DNA of 64,000 bases from Pseudomonas leptonychotis (GCF_004920405.1 NZ_RFLV01000002.1:558001-622000), one strand, 5' to 3'. Numbered from the stretch's first letter, positions 1-8,888 are shown. Translations and numbers: made by a program. The notes: generated by a model not told the origin, from the sequence alone.

Positions 1-894
1 TTCAGCACCGGCCGGCACCAGGGCAGTGGCGCGCTGCAAGTTCATGATGTCGACTTCGTACTGCTTAACGTGCTCTTCCAGGGCACGAGCCAGCTTCGGC
101 CCTTCGGTTTCCTGCACCGAGATAAAGTTCTCGATAGCCATGGTGTCGAGCACCTGACCGCCGAAACGCTCAGCGGCAACACCGGTACGAATGCCCTTAC
201 GTGCGGCATAAATTGCAGCCGCAGCGCCAGCCGGGCCGCCACCGATGATCAGAACATCGAAGGCCTCTTTACCGTTTAGCTTCTCGGCGTCACGGGCGCT
301 GGCGCCGGTGTCGATCTTGGCGAGAATCTGCTCGACGTCCATACGGCCTTGACCGAATAACTCGCCGTTCAGGTAGATGCTTGGCACCGACATAACCTGC
401 CGCGCTTCAACTTCATCCTGGAACAACGCACCGTCAATCGCGACGTGGCGGATATTGGGGTTGAGCACCGCCATCAGGTTCAGCGCCTGCACCAAGTCTG
501 GGCAGTTCTGGCAAGACAGGGAGAAATAGGTTTCGAAGTTGAACTCGCCTTCGAGACTCTGAATCTGGCTAATTACATCCTGCGCCAGCTTGGACGGATG
601 GCCGCCCACTTGCAGCAGCGCCAACACCAAGGAAGTGAATTCATGCCCCATGGGTATGCCGGCAAAACGCAGGCTGATATTGCCATTCGGGCGGTTAAGC
701 GCAAACGAGGGCTTACGTGCATCGCTGCCATCGGTATTCAGGCTGATCTTGTCGGTCAAGCTAACGATGTCTTGCAGCAGCGCCAGCATTTCCTGGGATT
801 TGTCGCTGTCATCGAGGGACGCGACGATCTCAAACGGCTGGGTGACTTTTTCCAGATAAGTCTTCAACTGGGTTTTCAGATTGGCGTCCAACAT
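1..894 (-). CDS. ahpF: Alkyl hydroperoxide reductase subunit F (partial, C-terminus outside window)
   Basis: This flavoprotein passes electrons from NADH to the peroxiredoxin AhpC. The first 298 codons are visible of a protein usually near 520 residues. The N-terminal double-thioredoxin domain carries the CQNC redox pair at residues 128-131. The FAD-binding glycine motif GGGPAG follows at about 218-223, with the [11 protein letters not shown] helix after it. The start is the ATG at 894, which gives the typical [10 protein letters not shown] beginning. It lies about 240 nt downstream of ahpC on the same strand, with a terminator-like hairpin and a palindromic repeat between them, so it may be expressed partly by read-through from the ahpC promoter. 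Reading stops at the left window edge, not at a stop codon. Confidence 0.97.
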   Translation of the reverse strand, partial: MLDANLKTQLKTYLEKVTQPFEIVASLDDSDKSQEMLALLQDIVSLTDKISLNTDGSDARKPSFALNRPNGNISLRFAGIPMGHEFTSLVLALLQVGGHPSKLAQDVISQIQSLEGEFNFETYFSLSCQNCPDLVQALNLMAVLNPNIRHVAIDGALFQDEVEARQVMSVPSIYLNGELFGQGRMDVEQILAKIDTGASARDAEKLNGKEAFDVLIIGGGPAGAAAAIYAARKGIRTGVAAERFGGQVLDTMAIENFISVQETEGPKLARALEEHVKQYEVDIMNLQRATALVPAGAE

Positions 895-920
895 GAGCGT
901 GTCCTCGGTGACAAAATTTG

Positions 921-955
921 GGCAATAAAACGCCCGGACGGGTTACGCCCGGGCG
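921..955 (-). terminator. Terminator-like hairpin between ahpC and ahpF
   Basis: A 7-bp stem pairs 931-937 with 949-955 and is followed on the minus strand by TTTTATTG. It lies downstream of ahpC and 27 nt upstream of the ahpF start, so it could set the ratio of ahpC to ahpF transcript. Confidence 0.6.
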
Positions 956-1002
956 TCGGGTACCGTCTAAGAGCCAAGTAGGCTCCAGATGGTGAAAAAT
1001 GG

Positions 1003-1130
1003 AATGGAGAGCGTCGCAAGCGACGGCAGTGCAAGGCGAAATCAGGCGAGAGCGCGGAGTTTACGAGCTGTAAATGAGCAGCCCGAGCCTGATTTCAACG
1101 CGGCAATGCCTAGCGCAGCAGCTCTACAAC
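1003..1130. repeat. Palindromic intergenic repeat between ahpC and ahpF
   Basis: The stretch is an imperfect inverted repeat. GAAATCAGGC at 1038-1047 is matched by GCCTGATTTC at 1087-1096, and a smaller inner hairpin pairs TTTAC 1060-1064 with GTAAA 1070-1074. I recall very similar sequences recurring between genes in Pseudomonas genomes, but no second copy is visible in this window. It has no coding potential that I trust. Confidence 0.5.
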
Positions 1131-1135
1131 CATTT

Positions 1136-1699
1136 TTAGATCTTGCCGACCAGGTCCAGCGATGGAGCCAGGGTCTTCTCGCCTTCTTTCCACTTAGCTG
1201 GGCACACTTCGCCTGGATGGGCAGCGGTGTACTGAGCAGCCTTCAGCTTGCGCAGGGTTTCCGATACGTCACGAGCGATTTCGTTAGAGTGGATTTCTAC
1301 GGTCTTGATCACGCCTTCCGGGTTGATCAGGAAGGTGCCACGCAGAGCCAGACCTTCTTCAGCAATGTGCACACCAAACGCGTTGGTCAGCTGGTGAGTC
1401 GGGTCACCGATCAGCGGGAACTGAGCCTTGCCAACGGCTGGCGACGTTTCGTGCCATACCTTGTGCGAGAAGTGGGTATCGGTGGTAACGATGTACACCT
1501 CAGTACCCGAATCACGGAACGCAGCGTAGTTGTTGGCCGCATCTTCGATTTCAGTCGGGCAGTTGAAGGTGAATGCAGCCGGCATGAAGATCAGTACCGA
1601 CCACTTGCCTTTAAGGGACTGCTCGGTGACTTCGATGAACTTGCCGTTGTGAAACGCGTTGACCTTGAACGGTTGAACTTGAGTGTTGATGAGGTTCAT
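1136..1699 (-). CDS. ahpC: Alkyl hydroperoxide reductase subunit C (2-Cys peroxiredoxin)
   Basis: AhpC reduces hydrogen peroxide, organic hydroperoxides and peroxynitrite in the cytoplasm and is recycled by AhpF. The 187-residue length is typical of the family. The peroxidatic cysteine sits in FNCPTE near residue 47 and the resolving cysteine in GEVCPAKW near residue 166, so both halves of the redox pair are present. An AGAAGGA ribosome-binding site precedes the ATG. The upstream gap holds a dyad resembling an OxyR site. ahpF follows on the same strand. Confidence 0.98.
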   Translation of the reverse strand: MNLINTQVQPFKVNAFHNGKFIEVTEQSLKGKWSVLIFMPAAFTFNCPTEIEDAANNYAAFRDSGTEVYIVTTDTHFSHKVWHETSPAVGKAQFPLIGDPTHQLTNAFGVHIAEEGLALRGTFLINPEGVIKTVEIHSNEIARDVSETLRKLKAAQYTAAHPGEVCPAKWKEGEKTLAPSLDLVGKI

Positions 1700-1766
1700 C
1701 TCTGATTCCTTCTGAGGGTTGAGAAATTGACAGCGCCCATTTTAGCGCCTTAAACGAAAAAAGCTT

Positions 1767-1806
1767 ATTAATTGCCGCCATGGCATCGATTGACTAAGAC
1801 AATCGA
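1767..1806. promoter_or_regulatory. Possible OxyR-type operator upstream of ahpC
   Basis: A perfect 7-bp inverted repeat pairs TCGATTG (1786-1792) with CAATCGA (1800-1806). Read as the tetrads ATTA-N7-CCAT-N7-ATTG-N7-CAAT from 1767 to 1803, it matches 11 of 16 positions of the ATAG-N7-CTAT spaced OxyR pattern. It lies 70-105 nt upstream of the ahpC start. The match is by eye. Confidence 0.35.
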
Positions 1807-1815
1807 AACAGCCCA

Positions 1816-2781
1816 TCAAATCAAGGCCGGATCTATTACCAGCACCAGTTTGCCGTTGACCTGGTTAGTCGCCAACACCGCAAAAGCCGCCTCGGCATCT
1901 TTGAGTGCATAGGCTTGCTGAAGTTGCGGTTTGAGCCGCCCTTCGGCAAACAGCGGCCATACAAACTGTTGCAGATCGCGCAACAAGTCGGCTTTGAACT
2001 GCTCATCACGATTACGCAAAGTCGAGCCGATCAAGCTAATGCGCTTACCAAGCAACAGCGCCAGGTCCAGCTCAGCATTGCGCCCACCGAGCAACCCGAT
2101 GTTCACCCAACGACCATCCAGGGCCAGTAAATCCAGATTGAGTGCGGCGTAATTGCCGCCCACCGGATCAAGAATCACATCAAACGGGGCAAAATCACGC
2201 AGCGCTTGCATCTGCCCTTCGCCCCGCAATACGCCGCCCTGAGCGCCCAGGCTCTCGCAATAGGCCAGACGCTCCGGCGAACCGACGCTGACCCAACACG
2301 GGCTGCCAAAAGCTTTGCACAATTGAATGGCAGCCGAACCGACACCGCTGGCGCCGGCATGCAGCAGCACCTTTTGCCCAGGCCTCAAGGCAGCTAACTG
2401 AAACAGATTGAGCCAAGCCGTGGCATAGACCTCCGGCAACGCCGCCGCCTCATGCAGACTAACTCCCTCAGGAACCGGGAGGGCATGCCGCGCATCGACC
2501 ACCACTTCCTCGGCCATGCCGCCACCGCTCAACAGCGCGCAGACGCGGTCACCGATTTTCCAGTCGCAACCGGCGCCTACTTCGCTGACCACGCCAGCGC
2601 ACTCCAACCCCAGCACCTCGCTGGCGCCTGGCGGCGGCGGATATAATCCGGCGCGCTGTAACAAGTCGGCACGATTCAGCCCAGCGGCGGCTACCCGAAT
2701 GCGAATCTCCCCTACATCACAGACCGGAACGGGGTGCTGCGCCCATTCCACACGACCTTCAACGCCTTGCAATGCCTTCAC
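1816..2781 (-). CDS. NAD(P)H:quinone oxidoreductase, PIG3-like MDR family
   Basis: This is a 321-residue zinc-free medium-chain dehydrogenase/reductase. The GroES-like N-terminal half contains GLNRADLLQRAGLYPPPPGA, the hallmark of PIG3-type quinone reductases. The Rossmann half begins at HAGASGVGSAAIQL and ends with NGKLVLV, typical of NADPH-binding members. I chose GTG 2781 over the upstream ATG at 2799 because GGAGG lies four bases before the GTG, while the ATG has no ribosome-binding site. It is divergent from prc and tandem with ahpC. The quinone substrate is inferred from the family only. Confidence 0.88.
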   Translation of the reverse strand: MKALQGVEGRVEWAQHPVPVCDVGEIRIRVAAAGLNRADLLQRAGLYPPPPGASEVLGLECAGVVSEVGAGCDWKIGDRVCALLSGGGMAEEVVVDARHALPVPEGVSLHEAAALPEVYATAWLNLFQLAALRPGQKVLLHAGASGVGSAAIQLCKAFGSPCWVSVGSPERLAYCESLGAQGGVLRGEGQMQALRDFAPFDVILDPVGGNYAALNLDLLALDGRWVNIGLLGGRNAELDLALLLGKRISLIGSTLRNRDEQFKADLLRDLQQFVWPLFAEGRLKPQLQQAYALKDAEAAFAVLATNQVNGKLVLVIDPALI

Positions 2782-2807
2782 GCTGCCTCCATAGTGCATT
2801 TGAACCG

Positions 2808-2833
2808 AGCCCGGCGCTGATCGCCGGGCTTTT
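2808..2833 (+). terminator. Hairpin with T-run in the leader upstream of prc
   Basis: A 9-bp GC-rich stem (2808-2816 with 2822-2830) ends in TTTT on the plus strand. It lies between two divergent genes, so it terminates neither of them. It could end a short leader transcript ahead of prc or belong to an unrecognised small RNA. Confidence 0.4.
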
Positions 2834-2909
2834 GCATTGCGCCGATGGAACCTGGCGCCCTTAAAGACGGCCTAATATGCGTTATCAACTGCCCACACGT
2901 CGAATCAGC

Positions 2910-4988
2910 ATGAAGCGATCCCTACTCAGCGTCACCCTCGCCTTTTCGTTCGCCCTGAGCGCATTGCCGCTCGCGGCGAAAACCACCAGTGACTCTTGGG
3001 AGTACCTGCAACCTGACCGCGAGCAGGTGATTGCCAGCCTCAACGTTGTGGAATTGTTGAAGCGTCATCACTACAACAAGCCGCCGCTGAATGACGAGCG
3101 CTCCGAGAAAATCTATCAGGGCTACCTGAAGATGCTCGACCCCTCACGCAGCTACTTTATAGCCTCCGATATTGCCGAGTTCGATCAATGGCGCACGCGC
3201 TTTGATGACCTGCTGAAAAACGGCGACCTGCAACCCGGCTTTACCATTTACACGCGCCACCTCGAACGCCTGCAAGGCCGTTTGCAGTTCGCCCTGAGCA
3301 TGCTCGATAAAGGCGTCGACACGATTGACCTCGACACCGATGAAAGCCTGCTGATCGACCGTGAGAACGCTCCCTGGGTCAAAGATCTGGCTGAGCTGGA
3401 CGACTTGTGGCGCAAGCGCGTGAAAGATGAAGTGCTGCGTCTGAAAATCGCCGGCAAAGAGCCTAAAGCGATTCAGGAGCTGCTGACTAAGCGTTACAAC
3501 AATCAGCTCGCACGGCTCAAGCAGACTCGCGGAGAAGACGTATTCCAGGCTTACATCAACGCCTTTGCTATGTCTTATGACCCACACACCACCTACCTAT
3601 CGCCGGACAACGCAGAAAACTTCGACATCAATATGAGCCTGTCGCTCGAAGGTATTGGTGCCGTGCTGCAAAGCGACAACGAGCACGTCAAAGTGGTACG
3701 CCTGGTACCCGCGGGCCCTGCAGAAAAAAGTAAGCAGATCGCCCCTGCTGACAAAATCATCGGCGTAGCCCAAGGCAGCAAGGAAATGGTCGATGTCATC
3801 GGCTGGCGTTTGGATGAAGTGGTCAAACTGATTCGCGGCCCAAAAGGCTCGCAAGTGCGCCTGGAAGTGATTCCAGCCAGTAATGCACCGAACGACCAAA
3901 CCAGCAAAGTGGTGTCCATCACCCGTGAAGCGGTCAAGTTGGAAGAGCAGGCAGCGAAGAAATCCATCCTTAACCTCAAGCATGAGAACCGTGACTATAA
4001 GCTTGGGGTCATCGAGATACCTGCGTTCTACTTGGACTTCAAAGCCTTCCGCGCTGGCGACCCAAACTACAAGAGCACCACCCGCGACGTTAAACGCCTG
4101 CTCACCGAACTGGAGAAGGAAAAAGTCGACGGCGTGGTCATCGACCTGCGCAACAACGGCGGCGGCTCCCTGCAAGAAGCTACCGAGCTGACCGGGTTGT
4201 TTATCGACCAAGGCCCTACGGTGCTGGTGCGTAACAGCGATGGTCGGGTTGATGTACTGGCTGACGATGACGCGGGGATTTTCTACAAAGGCCCAATGGC
4301 AGTCTTGGTTAATCGCCTGTCCGCTTCGGCGTCGGAGATTTTTGCCGGTGCCATGCAGGACTACCACCGTGCGCTGATTCTCGGCGGCCAGACCTTCGGC
4401 AAAGGCACCGTGCAAACTATTCAGCCGCTCAATCATGGCGAGTTGAAGCTGACCCTGGCTAAGTTCTACCGCGTCTCTGGGCAAAGCACTCAGCATCAGG
4501 GCGTGATTCCGGATATTCAGTACCCGGACATCATGGACACCAAGGAAATCGGTGAGAGTGCCCTGCCCGAGGCCCTGCCATGGGACAGCATCAAGCCGGC
4601 GATCAAACCTGAGCTGGACCCGATCAAGCCGTTCTTGGCCGAACTGCAGAGCCGTTTTGAGCGCCGCACCGCCCAAAATGCCGACTTCACCTTCGCCCGT
4701 GAGCGTCTACAACTGGCACAGAAACTGATGGAAGAAACCACCGTCAGCCTCAATGAGGCCAAGCGCCGCACCCAACAGACGGATATCGAAGGCCAGCAGC
4801 TGACCATCGAGAACAGCCGGCGCAAAGCCAAAGGTGAAACCCTGCTGAACAAGCTCAAGGAAGAGGACGAAGACGCATTGCCGGCGGTTGATGAAAAAAC
4901 CAAACCGGAAGACGATGCCTACCTCGCCGAAAGTGGGCGCATTTTGCTCGATTACCTGGGGTTGAATACTCACCTGGCCAAACAGTAA
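2910..4988 (+). CDS. prc: Carboxy-terminal processing (tail-specific) protease Prc
   Basis: Prc is a periplasmic S41 serine protease that trims or degrades proteins from their C-termini. In Pseudomonas it cleaves MucA and so influences alginate control. The protein is 692 residues from ATG 2910, where a classic signal peptide begins (MKRSLLSVTLAFSFALSAL, then an A-K cleavage region). An ATG at 2877 would add 11 residues, and neither start has a clear ribosome-binding site. A PDZ domain lies around residues 240-330. The catalytic serine is in SASASEIFAG near 474 and the lysine in GGQTFGKGTVQT near 497. A charged C-terminal DUF3340-type region follows. A terminator follows the gene. Confidence 0.95.
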   Translation: MKRSLLSVTLAFSFALSALPLAAKTTSDSWEYLQPDREQVIASLNVVELLKRHHYNKPPLNDERSEKIYQGYLKMLDPSRSYFIASDIAEFDQWRTRFDDLLKNGDLQPGFTIYTRHLERLQGRLQFALSMLDKGVDTIDLDTDESLLIDRENAPWVKDLAELDDLWRKRVKDEVLRLKIAGKEPKAIQELLTKRYNNQLARLKQTRGEDVFQAYINAFAMSYDPHTTYLSPDNAENFDINMSLSLEGIGAVLQSDNEHVKVVRLVPAGPAEKSKQIAPADKIIGVAQGSKEMVDVIGWRLDEVVKLIRGPKGSQVRLEVIPASNAPNDQTSKVVSITREAVKLEEQAAKKSILNLKHENRDYKLGVIEIPAFYLDFKAFRAGDPNYKSTTRDVKRLLTELEKEKVDGVVIDLRNNGGGSLQEATELTGLFIDQGPTVLVRNSDGRVDVLADDDAGIFYKGPMAVLVNRLSASASEIFAGAMQDYHRALILGGQTFGKGTVQTIQPLNHGELKLTLAKFYRVSGQSTQHQGVIPDIQYPDIMDTKEIGESALPEALPWDSIKPAIKPELDPIKPFLAELQSRFERRTAQNADFTFARERLQLAQKLMEETTVSLNEAKRRTQQTDIEGQQLTIENSRRKAKGETLLNKLKEEDEDALPAVDEKTKPEDDAYLAESGRILLDYLGLNTHLAKQ

Positions 4989-5031
4989 CTATCGGGCGTC
5001 ATCAAAGGGTCATCAAACTGTCGTGAAATGC

Positions 5032-5065
5032 GGGGACTGGTAGTCATATCAGTCCCCGTTTTTTT
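5032..5065 (+). terminator. Intrinsic terminator of prc
   Basis: GGGGACT (5032-5038) pairs with AGTCCCC (5051-5057), followed by GTTTTTTT. It ends just before the next gene. Confidence 0.85.
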
Positions 5066-5083
5066 ATGCCACAGAGAGCCGCC

Positions 5084-6844
5084 ATGATCGTTACCGAGCA
5101 GTTCCACGCACTGGACAACATCCTCGCCAAAGGCGAACTGCACAGCTTATTTCAACCGATCATCTCGCTCTCTGAACGGCGCATTCTAGGTTACGAAGCC
5201 CTTAGCCGCGGCCCGTCCAACAGCGCTCTGCACTCGCCCATTAACCTGTTTGCCGTAGCGCGTAGCGCCGGCCGCCTAGGTGAGTTAGAACTGCTCTGCC
5301 GCAAGAATGCCTGTCAGCGCTTCAGCCAGCTCAAGCTTCAAGGCAAGCTGTTCCTCAATGTCTCACCGGATTCACTGATGGCGCCCAAACACCAACCTGG
5401 GCGCACACTGCAGTTACTGCAATCGCTGGGCATCCCGCCCAGCCAGGTGGTCATCGAGCTGACCGAACAATCACCCACTGATGATTTCGCCCTACTCGAT
5501 AGAGCCCTGCATCACTACCGCGCCATGGGATTTTCCATCGCCCTGGATGATCTCGGTGCCGGCTACTCAAGCTTGCGCTTGTGGTCTGAATTACGTCCGG
5601 ACTACGTGAAGATAGACCGCCACTTTATCGACGGTATTCATCTGGACTCGGTGAAGCGCGAATTCGTCGGTTCAATCCTGAAAATGGCCAAAGCCTCACG
5701 CGCACAGGTTATCGCCGAAGGTATCGAGCTGCCTGAAGAGCTTGCCGTGCTATCTGAAATGGGCGTCGACCTGCTGCAAGGCTACCTGCTCTGCCGCCCT
5801 CAAGAACAACCACCGCGTGACACCACGAACCTGCTGCCCAGTGTCACGACCAGCAGCCCACTCAATGAGGATGTCAGCGACCTGCGCGGCCTGCTCAACC
5901 CTCAACAAGCAGTGGCCCTGAGTACGCCCACCAGCGAGGTGCTGGAAATGTTCCGCGCTCAGGCCAACCTGAACTCACTGGCCGTTCTTAATGAAGCTCA
6001 GCAACCCACCGGTATCGTGCACCGTCACTCGCTCTCTGAAGCTTTGCTCAAGCCTTTTGCCAACGAATTGTTCGCACGCAAACCGATCACTCGCTTGATG
6101 AGTGATGATTACTTGGCGGTGGAATCCAGCCAGTCATTGCAACAGGTCAGCCGCTTACTCACCAGCCGTGCCCGGCAGCGCATCGAAGAAGATTTCATCA
6201 TCATGGAAGACGGCCGCTATATCGGGCTCGGTCGGGTAATCGATGTGCTCAAACTGATCACCGAGCTGAAGATCCAGCAGGCCCGTTACGCCAACCCGCT
6301 AACCCTGCTACCGGGCAATGTACCGATCCAGCAGTGCCTGACCCGCTTGTTGCAGCAGGGCCGCGAAGCCGTGGTGTGTTATGTGGATATCGACAATTTC
6401 AAGCCGTTCAACGACATCTACGGCTACGCCAAAGGCGATGAAGTGCTGCTCAGCCTGGCGCAGTGTTTGAGCGACCGGGTGGACCCAACGCAAGACTTTG
6501 TTGGCCATATCGGCGGCGATGACTTTCTGCTGGTACTCGGCTCGCAGGACTGGCGCGCGCGGCTCAATCGCCTGCTGGAGGATTTCCAGAGCCAGTGCCG
6601 ACGTTTCTATCGTGAAGAAGACCTGCAAGCAGGCTGTTTTGTCGCCCATAACCGCAGCGGTAAACGCCAGGAGTACGCATTGCTGTCCTTGTCTCTAGGG
6701 GTGGTGCATGTGCACCCCGAGCAATGCGCGCAACTGGATGCCAGCCAACTGGCGGCGATGGCATCAGAAGCCAAGCGCCACGCCAAGGCGGTACCGGGTT
6801 ACAGCCTGCATATCATTGATACCCAGGCGGATACGGCGGCTTGA
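5084..6844 (+). CDS. EAL-CBS-GGDEF cyclic-di-GMP signalling protein
   Basis: This 586-residue cytoplasmic protein has three parts. The N-terminal EAL phosphodiesterase domain shows YEALSRG, VVIELTEQ, ALDDLGAGYSSL, YVKIDRHFIDG, VIAEGIE and LQGYLLCRP, so its catalytic set looks intact. A CBS pair covers about 265-390. The C-terminal GGDEF domain carries GHIGGDDF, a GGDDF variant of the GGDEF signature, so cyclase activity is uncertain. The ATG at 5066 directly abuts the prc terminator T-run, so I prefer ATG 5084, which has GAGAG upstream. It has the same position after prc as in P. aeruginosa. Net phosphodiesterase activity is an inference. Confidence 0.92.
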   Translation: MIVTEQFHALDNILAKGELHSLFQPIISLSERRILGYEALSRGPSNSALHSPINLFAVARSAGRLGELELLCRKNACQRFSQLKLQGKLFLNVSPDSLMAPKHQPGRTLQLLQSLGIPPSQVVIELTEQSPTDDFALLDRALHHYRAMGFSIALDDLGAGYSSLRLWSELRPDYVKIDRHFIDGIHLDSVKREFVGSILKMAKASRAQVIAEGIELPEELAVLSEMGVDLLQGYLLCRPQEQPPRDTTNLLPSVTTSSPLNEDVSDLRGLLNPQQAVALSTPTSEVLEMFRAQANLNSLAVLNEAQQPTGIVHRHSLSEALLKPFANELFARKPITRLMSDDYLAVESSQSLQQVSRLLTSRARQRIEEDFIIMEDGRYIGLGRVIDVLKLITELKIQQARYANPLTLLPGNVPIQQCLTRLLQQGREAVVCYVDIDNFKPFNDIYGYAKGDEVLLSLAQCLSDRVDPTQDFVGHIGGDDFLLVLGSQDWRARLNRLLEDFQSQCRRFYREEDLQAGCFVAHNRSGKRQEYALLSLSLGVVHVHPEQCAQLDASQLAAMASEAKRHAKAVPGYSLHIIDTQADTAA

Positions 6845-6864
6845 TGGCGGGAACTGGTGCTGGA

Positions 6865-7335
6865 TCAGAGGCCGCTGAGGCGATTGGACAGCGCGGAAAA
6901 ATGTTCAGCTTGCGCCTCATCGACGGCAACACCCGCAGCGCCACTGCGGTACAACTCAGCCAAGCGATAAGCAGCTGCTGGGTGTCCTGCCTGTGCGGCC
7001 AGCGTCCACCACTCAATGGCCTTCGGCGCATCCGCCGCATGCTGGGTATCACCGGAAAGACTCAGAACACCGAGTTGGTAAGCGGCCTTGCTATCTCCGG
7101 CCTTGGCCGCTAAACCGAGCAAACGCCGACCTTCGTTGCGCGCGCCTAATCCCTGACCGCGAAACAGAAGGATGTGGCCATAGAAGCTCTGTGCCTGGGT
7201 ATTACCCAGGTTGGCCATACGCGAGAACTGCCCTTCCAGCCAGCGCCAGGCAGGCGGTTGCTTGACCAGCCAGGCCCAGTGAAACAGGCGGCGCGCCAGC
7301 CAGTAGCCGATACGCGCACGCAGCCCACCGAACAT
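6865..7335 (-). CDS. Sel1-repeat (TPR-like) protein
   Basis: This 156-residue protein carries two recognisable Sel1 repeats, around AAKAGDSKAAYQLGVLSLSG and ALAAQAGHPAAAYRLAELY-type stretches (residues about 85-145), which form helical scaffolds for protein contacts. An arginine- and tryptophan-rich N-terminus precedes them and no signal peptide is evident. It abuts the downstream end of the next minus-strand gene, so it probably closes a three-gene operon starting at 8017. A related shorter protein lies at 19938-20342. The partner and role are unknown. Confidence 0.8.
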   Translation of the reverse strand: MFGGLRARIGYWLARRLFHWAWLVKQPPAWRWLEGQFSRMANLGNTQAQSFYGHILLFRGQGLGARNEGRRLLGLAAKAGDSKAAYQLGVLSLSGDTQHAADAPKAIEWWTLAAQAGHPAAAYRLAELYRSGAAGVAVDEAQAEHFSALSNRLSGL

Positions 7336-7700
7336 CAGAGGTCTTCCGGGTAGCTGAACTCAAACACACGGGCCACTTCGGCGGCATGCCAGGAGGCTGC
7401 CGCGATACCGTCAGAAGCCCCCGTAAAGCGCCCCAAGCGGCTAACGCACTCGAAGAACCCCGTACGCGGCAAACGACTCGCACCTTGGCTGATCACCAGC
7501 GCACTACGTAGCGGGCGCTCGGCACGTGCATCCAGTGCGGCCAGGTGTTCCAGCGCAGCGGCCAGGGTTTGCATGGCAGGGCTGGGCAATGACAACCGCT
7601 CGATCACGGCGCGGTAGGTCACCAGATGGCGCTGACGCTGCGCATCCTCAAGCTCCCCAAGTAAAGCCTGCCAATGTTGCCGACTGATACTTACACTCAA
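7335..7700 (-). CDS. Conserved hypothetical protein coupled to an HTH gene
   Basis: The product is 121 residues, soluble and mostly helical by appearance, starting SVSISRQHWQALL. I do not recognise a family. I chose TTG 7700 because GGAGG from the end of the upstream gene lies seven bases before it, and the TTG overlaps that gene's TGA stop, which implies translational coupling. A TTG at 7715 would add five residues without a ribosome-binding site. It sits between an HTH protein and a Sel1 protein with almost no spacing, so the three probably form one transcript. Confidence 0.72.
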   Translation of the reverse strand: MSVSISRQHWQALLGELEDAQRQRHLVTYRAVIERLSLPSPAMQTLAAALEHLAALDARAERPLRSALVISQGASRLPRTGFFECVSRLGRFTGASDGIAAASWHAAEVARVFEFSYPEDL

Positions 7701-8017
7701 AGCGGCGCCTCCCAACCATCAACCCCAAGATGCCAAGCAAGGGCGCGCTGAATGGCAGCATCTGGCTGACGCTCACCGCTCTCGATCATGCCTAGATAAT
7801 GCGGACTGATGCCCACATTACGCGCCAACTGCTCAGCGCTCATGCTTTTGGCTTCACGCAGGGCTGCCAACTGGCTTAATGCGTACTTGCGGGGTTCAAC
7901 CACCACAGGGGCAACCTCAGGCGCGTGGCCGGCGGCTTGCAACAATGCTTGATAGTGCGCCCAAGGCAGCACCGCATACTCCGGCTGACCATCACGCTCG
8001 ATCACTTGCACATTCAT
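7697..8017 (-). CDS. XRE-family HTH protein with an antitoxin-like N-terminal segment
   Basis: This is a 106-residue DNA-binding protein. The first 35 residues (MNVQVIERDGQPEYAVLPW onward) resemble the short beta-hairpin segment of Phd/DUF-type antitoxins. An XRE helix-turn-helix follows at about 50-100, including KSMSAEQLARNVGISPHYL and the GMIESGERQPD helix. The ATG at 8017 is preceded by GGAG at good spacing; an upstream start at 8077 would add 20 residues of unlikely sequence. It is the first gene of a tight three-gene group. Autoregulation of that group is an inference. Confidence 0.8.
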   Translation of the reverse strand: MNVQVIERDGQPEYAVLPWAHYQALLQAAGHAPEVAPVVVEPRKYALSQLAALREAKSMSAEQLARNVGISPHYLGMIESGERQPDAAIQRALAWHLGVDGWEAPL

Positions 8018-8150
8018 CTGTAAATCTCCATGCAGAGCACTTCCATCACTCTCAGCAACTCCAGAACAGGCAAGCATCTTAACAGCCCGGCACGATAAAG
8101 CGCGTGATCTATACTGCCCCTAGGTATCAAGCACTACCTGGGGAAATGTT

Positions 8151-8873
8151 TTGCACAAGCTGCTAACAATACTGCTGATTAGCTGGAGTAGCTGGGCCGG
8201 GGCGGCGGAGTTGCGGTGGGGGTTTTCCAGCGCTGACGGTATGCCGTATGTCGAAGTGCATGAGCAGCAACTGCGTGGCGGGTTTATTTACAAACTAGGT
8301 CAGCTCACCAGCCAGAAATTGGGCTACGACGCTCAGTTTGTTGAAACGCCAAACAAGCGCATTGATGAATCCATGCAGAGCGGCCGCATTCACGTCATCT
8401 GCAATAACAACCCTCAGTGGATGAATGACCCCACCCGCTATCAGTGGTCGCCCCCTCTCTACAGCGAAGAGGATGTTCTATTGCTGCACCGCCAGCATGC
8501 TCCAATCAATAGCCTACAAGACCTCTATGGCAAGACCCTTGGTACGCAGTTGGGCTACGTCTACAGCAGCGCATTAATGGATGCGTTCACCAGCAAAAAA
8601 ATCATCCGCAAGAATCTTCGTGACCAAACCGCCGGGCTTAATCTGCTGCAAAAACAACGCCTGGACGCAATCATCGACATGCACCGAACACTTAGCTTCC
8701 AACTGAGCAAGCATGCAGACGCACCTTTGCGAATAAACACCTGGGTGATTGACCGCTATGACATGCATTGCACGTACAGCCCGAAGCTTCCTGTCAGCGC
8801 CAAACTACTGAACGATGCATTGTTGCAACTGCGTGACCAAGGATTGATTAAGCAATTGCTTAACGACACCTAA
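8151..8873 (+). CDS. Periplasmic solute-binding protein, amino-acid type (SBP_bac_3)
   Basis: This 240-residue secreted protein has a signal peptide, HKLLTILLISWSSWAGAAE. The mature part has family 3 features: ELRWGFSSADGMPYV, YKLGQLTSQKLGYDAQFVETP, and the hinge region LYGKTLGTQLGYVYS. The start is TTG 8151 with GGGGAAA upstream. No ABC permease is adjacent, so it may be an orphan sensor-like binding protein, as is common in Pseudomonas. The ligand cannot be read from the sequence. Confidence 0.85.
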   Translation: MHKLLTILLISWSSWAGAAELRWGFSSADGMPYVEVHEQQLRGGFIYKLGQLTSQKLGYDAQFVETPNKRIDESMQSGRIHVICNNNPQWMNDPTRYQWSPPLYSEEDVLLLHRQHAPINSLQDLYGKTLGTQLGYVYSSALMDAFTSKKIIRKNLRDQTAGLNLLQKQRLDAIIDMHRTLSFQLSKHADAPLRINTWVIDRYDMHCTYSPKLPVSAKLLNDALLQLRDQGLIKQLLNDT

Positions 8874-8888
8874 AGCATCTAAGCACTG

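Noticed and set aside
989..1705. Long plus-strand reading frame opposite ahpC
   Set aside because: It lies antiparallel to ahpC, whose product is certain, and the translated sequence has no family features.
3597..4676. 359-codon minus-strand frame inside prc
   Set aside because: It is a codon-phase shadow of a verified gene in a GC-rich genome.
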